Shown one piece after another: positions 57,612 through 61,723 of a stretch of DNA of 61,723 nucleotides. Within the stretch, counting starts at the first letter, position 1, and every line of letters starts with the position of its first letter. The position numbers and the translations under genes were made by a program. This DNA comes from Nitrospirae bacterium CG2_30_53_67. GTDB lineage: Bacteria > CG2-30-53-67. The notes under the pieces were generated by a model. That model made no database searches. It worked only from the letters and a program-made list of their open reading frames with translations, and was not told the DNA's origin. Where the stretch lies: contig MNYV01000076.1 in assembly GCA_001873285.1 (NCBI GenBank), positions 1-61,723 of the forward strand, read 5' to 3'.

Positions 57612-59786
57612 TCATTCCCCCTCTTTTTCCAAAATGGACAGTTTAGTCAGACGATAAAGGAAATTGCAGACCTCGAAATCCACCAGGGTGGACCGGGCGC
57701 AGATCTCACTGATGGTCCTTTTGCCGTTGATCAATGAGAGGATCAGCTGCTGGTCATTATTCAGTTCGGTCCCGTTGAGTTTCTCTTTGCCCCCCTTGGC
57801 AAAGGCAAAGACGATGTCCATGGAAGGGATGGCATGGCGCATCTTTTCCCATTCATCCTCCCTGCGCGCCCCTTCCATGAGAAGATTCATGACATCCAGT
57901 GAAAGATCTTCGGCCGGATCGATGTTCGGTTCCTTGTTGATGAACTCAAAGCGCCCTTCCGGGAAGAGGAAAAGGGAATAAACGATCTCCGTGGCCTGGA
58001 CCTTGAGGGCCGCTCGAAGGTCCTCTTTGCGGACGGCGCCGATTCCGATCAAGGCCTTGCCGAGCCGTTTCGTGGGATCCTCTGCGCACAGGGTCAGCGC
58101 CCGCTCCCTCTCCTTTTCCGTGATCATCCCAAGCTTGATCAGCAGATAACCGAGTTTGTTCTTGTTGTCCTTGTCCATACAGGAGGCTGAAGAGATCTTC
58201 CCCTCACGAAAATAGAGACATTTCTCATCATGCCTGCTCTGGATCACCAGGGTCCCTGTGTTCCTGCAAGAGGCCATGAGCTGAAGGAGGTCAGGCACCC
58301 GGATGGTCTTCAACTCACCTCTCAGTTCCACCAGGGCGGAAGGCGCATTTTCGGAATCAGGGGCCGGCGCCGGAGGCTTCTCATCTTCCCCCTGCTTCAG
58401 CCCGGCGCTCAGAGGCTCACCCTCGCCGCCGGATCCGGGCGCGTCATGTTCCCGCTCCTTGGTCTCCTTCAAAGACGGTTTTGCTTCCGGGAGATCGGTT
58501 TCCTGCGCTCCTTTCCGCCTTAGGATCAAAAACAGGATGATCAGGAACAATACAAGAAGCAAGACCGCAGCGCCCAGTGACAGGATACCGTAATAGGCCT
58601 TCCGGGGCGCGCCTTGAACAGGACCCGTCGCTTCGATCTTTGAGAGATCGGCCTTCACCTCCTCCGCTTTCCCGGTCTTGTCCGCATCGGCTCCTTTCCC
58701 TCTCTCCCCCTGTCCCTTGCTCTCAGGCTCTTCATGCACGATCTTTTCAGGAGGCGCTTGCTGAGGGAGAGTCGAACTCCGGGCCTGGGCCTCTTCGTTC
58801 TTCTTGACGGGAGGCTTCGGCTCATCCGGCTTGGCTGTTGTCCCGATCTGAGCAGGGCCTGGGACAGGCGCCTTCAGGTCTGCCGCGACTTTCTCTTTTC
58901 CCGCAGGGGCCTGTACCGTCTCTTTGGCAACGGTGATGCCGGTCTCCTCCTTCACCGGCTTCTGATGCTGATCCCAACGTACCGGCGCCGGGTAAAAGGA
59001 GATATGGCTGACCGGCTGCACAAACCGAGAGATCTTCAATCCCAGAAGGATCTGCTGGCCGTCCGAATCCGAACCCATGCCGAGCAGCAGATTCTTGACC
59101 TTAACGATCAGGTCCGGCTGAAGCCCCTTTCTCGACACAACCGGGTCGGACGCAAATGACCTGGAGGTTTTGAGCACCACCACGTTCTGCATCACCCCGG
59201 TATCAAAATGCTTCACTGCGTCCAACAACCCGCTCTCCACACAGGCCGCATCGTAAGTCCCGTTGATCACCCCGGAGATATTGTCGGCGAAATGGGATGA
59301 GACACTTATTTTTTGAAATATTTTTTCCGGATCGTCCTCAAGGGCCTCCATCAGAAAGGACCATCTCGACCGGCTCTTCTCATCCATCACCAGACGCCGA
59401 TTCCCCCTTTTCAGATCAGAGATCGAATGCACGGACCCGTTCCTGGCCGAGATCAGCAGGAGATTGTGAGTCTCTTCCTCAGACCGGGTAAAGTTCGAAA
59501 TGAGCTGCAGGGCCCCGTCATGTTCATAATAAAAGACATTACTGACAACAGCCAGATCAGCCTCTTTGCTATCGAGGGCTCGGAACAGAGCATTCTCAGT
59601 CTGAAACGGGCGAACCGCGATTTTCTCATCCATACGGTCCTGGAGATAGCCGCAGAGAAGATTTGCCTCTTCTTCGGACCGGACCAGGGAGTTGTTATTC
59701 GGCACAAAACCGAAAGTCAACTGGGCCTGCGCCGATCCCGCCATCACCCATGTCATTATGAATCCGATCAAGAACGCTCGTTTCAT
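57612..59786 (-). CDS. Transmembrane sensor: PhnD-like binding domain joined to DUF4388 domain
   Basis: 724 residues. Signal peptide 1-21; periplasmic PhnD/substrate-binding-like domain (about 22-270, LTFGFVPNNNSLVRSEEEANLL, ADLAVVSNVFYYEHDG, VINGTYDAACVESG); Pro/Lys/Glu-rich linker (275-395); one TM helix (about 400-425); then cytoplasmic DUF4388/PATAN region (about 490-600, LKTIRVPDLLQLMASCRNTG, LYFREGKISSASC) and a further helical region ending in a winged-helix-like segment (INGKRTISEICARSTL). It probably passes a periplasmic ligand signal inward. Start ATG at 59786. Confidence 0.85.
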   Translation of the reverse strand: MKRAFLIGFIMTWVMAGSAQAQLTFGFVPNNNSLVRSEEEANLLCGYLQDRMDEKIAVRPFQTENALFRALDSKEADLAVVSNVFYYEHDGALQLISNFTRSEEETHNLLLISARNGSVHSISDLKRGNRRLVMDEKSRSRWSFLMEALEDDPEKIFQKISVSSHFADNISGVINGTYDAACVESGLLDAVKHFDTGVMQNVVVLKTSRSFASDPVVSRKGLQPDLIVKVKNLLLGMGSDSDGQQILLGLKISRFVQPVSHISFYPAPVRWDQHQKPVKEETGITVAKETVQAPAGKEKVAADLKAPVPGPAQIGTTAKPDEPKPPVKKNEEAQARSSTLPQQAPPEKIVHEEPESKGQGERGKGADADKTGKAEEVKADLSKIEATGPVQGAPRKAYYGILSLGAAVLLLVLFLIILFLILRRKGAQETDLPEAKPSLKETKEREHDAPGSGGEGEPLSAGLKQGEDEKPPAPAPDSENAPSALVELRGELKTIRVPDLLQLMASCRNTGTLVIQSRHDEKCLYFREGKISSASCMDKDNKNKLGYLLIKLGMITEKERERALTLCAEDPTKRLGKALIGIGAVRKEDLRAALKVQATEIVYSLFLFPEGRFEFINKEPNIDPAEDLSLDVMNLLMEGARREDEWEKMRHAIPSMDIVFAFAKGGKEKLNGTELNNDQQLILSLINGKRTISEICARSTLVDFEVCNFLYRLTKLSILEKEGE

Positions 59787-59837
59787 AACGGTCTGTTCCT
59801 CAATTTTCTATCGGGGTCGGAACGGATTGCAGCGGGT

Positions 59838-61199
59838 TTATCTGAAGGGATAAACCTCCTGCCCTACCACCTGATTCAACCTGGCGATCGCTTTCACATA
59901 ATCGAGTTTCTTGAAGAGCCAATGGGCATCGGACCAGCGTTTCTGAACCTGGGAGTCGTTCACATCCTTCACGGTCGTCATCCCGTACGGGTACCCCTGC
60001 CGCACAACCTTGACCTGCCGGATGGCCTTTTCCCTGGCTTCTTCCCGGATCTTGAGCTGCTCGTAGAATTCATTGACCTCCGTCAGAGCCTGCTGTACCT
60101 GAAGGGCGATCTGTTTTTGCAGATACTCATACTGATTCTCAAGCTCCACCATGTGGTGCGAGGCTTCCTTGTATTCCCCGTAACCTTTGAAGCCGTCAAA
60201 CAGATTCATACGAGCGCCGATTCCGACCGTGCTCACAGAGTCCTGGTTGGCGTCGAAGTCGTCGCTGGTCCAGGTCTTCTTGGCGAACGCCGCGATCATG
60301 GGAAGGTTCGAAACGGCCGCCACCTTCCTTTGAAGCTTGGCGCTTTGAACCGCGTCCTTCAGCATCCGGATTTCCGGGCGGTTCTTCATGGCCGTATCCA
60401 CCATGGCCTGCAAATCCTGGCGGAAGTCCGGATAATTCAGTTTGTCCCCCACGATGTTGATGGTCGCCGAGACATCCACGCCCATGGTGATTTTCAGGGC
60501 CTCCAGACTTAACGTCTCCCACTTGTTCAGCTCCGGGAGCCAGGTCCGCATATCGTCCAGGTCATACTGGACCTGAATCACATCCTTCTCCGGCGCGTTT
60601 CTCGCCCCCTTCTTGAAATCCGCATCCGCCGTCTTATAAAAGAGCTCCATCTCCGAGATCGTCTCCAAGAGGATCTTCCTCGCCTCACGGGCCAGCACCG
60701 CCTGCTGGTAAGAGGTCACCACGGTGAGCAGGAGCTGATTGCGGACGTCTTCTCGTTTGCTCTCGGCTACATTCACACCGAGTTTGGCCAGGCGGTTCAT
60801 GTTGGTGATCCGGCCCCAGGTAAAAAGCGGGAGTTCAACCCCGGCCTCGGTCACGATCATCTTGTCATCGGTTAAATCGAAACGCTCCACCGTCATAGGC
60901 GAGGCATAGCCCACGACAGGCAGAGAAAAGTTTTGCAGATTGATGGGTTCGTCCAATTTGATGGAACTCGAACTCACCATGACCTGAGGGTAATACGCCG
61001 ACCGGGCCTGCATGAGCACGGCCTTGGCCTTTTTCACCGCCGCTTCAGAGGCGATCAGCCCCTGGTCCTTTTCCATCGCGGCCTGAATGCAAGCGGCCAG
61101 ATCCAGACTCTGGAGATCCACAGCGTATCCCGTCCCAGCCGTCATAATAAAAATAATTAAACCGATGATTCCCTTTCTCCACGTTTCACATTCTCCCAT
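59838..61199 (-). CDS. TolC-family outer-membrane channel protein
   Basis: 453 residues, exported (signal ending AGTGYA). Two outer membrane efflux repeats: LDLAACIQAAMEKDQGLIASEA with SAYYPQVMVS, and the second near NRPEIRMLKDAVQSAKLQRK with long coiled-coil helices (YEYLQKQIALQVQQALTEVNEF). TolC-like proteins pair with RND, ABC or MFS exporters; none is adjacent here. The ATG at 61199 with GAGGAGG upstream is chosen over 61223. Confidence 0.88.
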   Translation of the reverse strand: MGECETWRKGIIGLIIFIMTAGTGYAVDLQSLDLAACIQAAMEKDQGLIASEAAVKKAKAVLMQARSAYYPQVMVSSSSIKLDEPINLQNFSLPVVGYASPMTVERFDLTDDKMIVTEAGVELPLFTWGRITNMNRLAKLGVNVAESKREDVRNQLLLTVVTSYQQAVLAREARKILLETISEMELFYKTADADFKKGARNAPEKDVIQVQYDLDDMRTWLPELNKWETLSLEALKITMGVDVSATINIVGDKLNYPDFRQDLQAMVDTAMKNRPEIRMLKDAVQSAKLQRKVAAVSNLPMIAAFAKKTWTSDDFDANQDSVSTVGIGARMNLFDGFKGYGEYKEASHHMVELENQYEYLQKQIALQVQQALTEVNEFYEQLKIREEAREKAIRQVKVVRQGYPYGMTTVKDVNDSQVQKRWSDAHWLFKKLDYVKAIARLNQVVGQEVYPFR

Positions 61200-61391
61200 A
61201 ACGCCTCCTCTCTTAAAATCCACATAGACTACAGACTATCAATAGGTCCGCTGCCGTTAAACCGAGTACAAGTCAGAGAACCCCAATATGCTCTCCCACA
61301 GAGGTAATTAACGCATGGCTTTTAGTGCCGTTCGTAAAAGAGGCTCAAAACTCGGCAAGCATTTGAAACCAAAGCTCTAATCTGCTATTTA

Positions 61392-61420
61392 AGTATCTCC
61401 CGGTGTGCTTTTTCTGTCAA
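61392..61420 (-). promoter_or_regulatory. Possible sigma-70 promoter for the TolC-family gene
   Basis: TTGACA (61415-61420), 17 bases, GATACT (61392-61397) on the minus strand, about 190 bases upstream of the ATG. The -10 has two mismatches. The rest of the 61200-61469 gap shows nothing further except AGTGCCGTTCGTAAAA (61325-61340), faintly like a repeat-element end. Confidence 0.4.
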
Positions 61421-61469
61421 TGGGAATTTGACATATATACTGCTTTTCAATCCGTCCCGGATGGGAGCG

Positions 61470-61640
61470 CTTAGTGGCCCTATTCGTAAATACGGTCGCA
61501 TTCGAGTGCCGTAGGGCGGCCTCATCTGCGTTCCGCTCCTTGCGGCGTACCACAGTGGGTACACCTCAGTAGCTCGCCTTGATGAGACTGCCCTACGACC
61601 CTCTCGGTACGTTACCATATTTACGAACAGGACCACTTAG
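61470..61640. repeat. MITE-like palindromic element, copy 3
   Basis: 171 bp with CTTAG at both ends and the same terminal inverted repeats as copies 1 and 2. Over most of its length it is identical to copy 2; the stretch AGCTCGCCTTGATGAGACTG differs. The small open frame across it is a repeat artefact. Confidence 0.88.
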
Positions 61641-61684
61641 GCAGGGTCCTTCAAAGAATAAACCTATCCAGTGAGTGAAAAACC

Positions 61685-61723
61685 ATGACGGATCTTCGTC
61701 GGAAGGTGATCGCTGAAGTGGAC
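61685..61723 (+). CDS. Possible start of a plus-strand gene running off the right edge
   Basis: ATG at 61685 begins MTDLRRKVIAEVD and stays open to the window end (13 codons). It lies 45 bases after the repeat element. No strong ribosome binding site is seen and 13 residues are too few to identify a family. Confidence 0.3.
   Translation, partial: MTDLRRKVIAEVD

Overview
This is a bacterial chromosomal segment of mid G+C with no rRNA, tRNA, CRISPR array, phage or complete insertion sequence that I could recognise. Gene order points to the Desulfobacterota (former Deltaproteobacteria, Desulfuromonadales-like) or a neighbouring anaerobic phylum such as Nitrospirota. The evidence is four conserved blocks (aroQ-pepP-efp-accB-accC; ffh-rpsP-khpA-rimM-trmD-SPOUT-rplS-rnhB-yraN; yicC and remA-gmk-rpoZ-coaBC; rsmD-coaD-aspC), plus a GEMM riboswitch, bacterial NrpR, an MglA GTPase and a probable selenoprotein. 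The phylum is an inference from synteny.

Left part (1-9.1 kb). A truncated secreted subtilase on the minus strand sits behind a strong sigma-70 promoter, a GEMM-I cyclic-di-GMP riboswitch and a terminator hairpin. Then come aspC-coaD-rsmD (minus), a small zinc/coiled-coil protein and rlmN (plus), and a minus-strand redox/molybdenum cluster: FeS protein, MoeA-like protein, FmdE-like protein, and a thioredoxin-fold protein whose active site reads UGA-Pro-Tyr-Cys. That last gene is interrupted by an in-frame TGA and is best read as a selenoprotein; a SECIS-like hairpin follows the TGA.

Middle part (9.1-26.3 kb). A PocR-GAF-GAF-GGDEF protein stands alone. A directional minus-strand run of about 14.7 kb then extends from a promoter near 26.35 kb to a terminator near 11.55 kb. 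It holds a TPR protein, a Roadblock protein, aroQ, pepP, efp, accB, accC, thiE, a GAF-GGDEF protein, a Cache-HAMP-HD-GYP protein, a FecR protein, a TPR lipoprotein, an MglA-like GTPase, a small kinase, tsaB, rimI and a DUF465 protein. It mixes core metabolism, t6A synthesis and signalling.

26.4-46.4 kb. Two adjacent NtrC-like AAA+ regulators lack the GAFTGA sigma-54 contact loop. They are followed by coaBC-rpoZ-gmk-remA and yicC, an MFS transporter, a truncated histidine kinase beside an HD-GYP fragment, the ffh-to-yraN translation block, a calcium/cation transport block (P-type ATPase, CaCA exchanger, zinc ribbon) and rpe.

46.5-61.7 kb. An NrpR-type nitrogen repressor is divergent from a three-gene split (archaeal-type) glutamate synthase with a consensus promoter. 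Next are sppA, an M23 peptidase, a CoA-binding gene remnant, a Sua5/TsaC protein, a secreted HEXXH protein, a membrane sensor joining a PhnD-like binding domain to DUF4388, and a TolC-family protein. Three copies of a 170-bp MITE-like palindromic element (30.1, 32.8, 61.5 kb), two copies of a larger palindromic repeat (47.8, 51.1 kb) and one other inverted-repeat element (51.4 kb) occupy the gaps.

Several starts were moved inward from the longest reading frame where a ribosome binding site and family length agreed; each case is explained.
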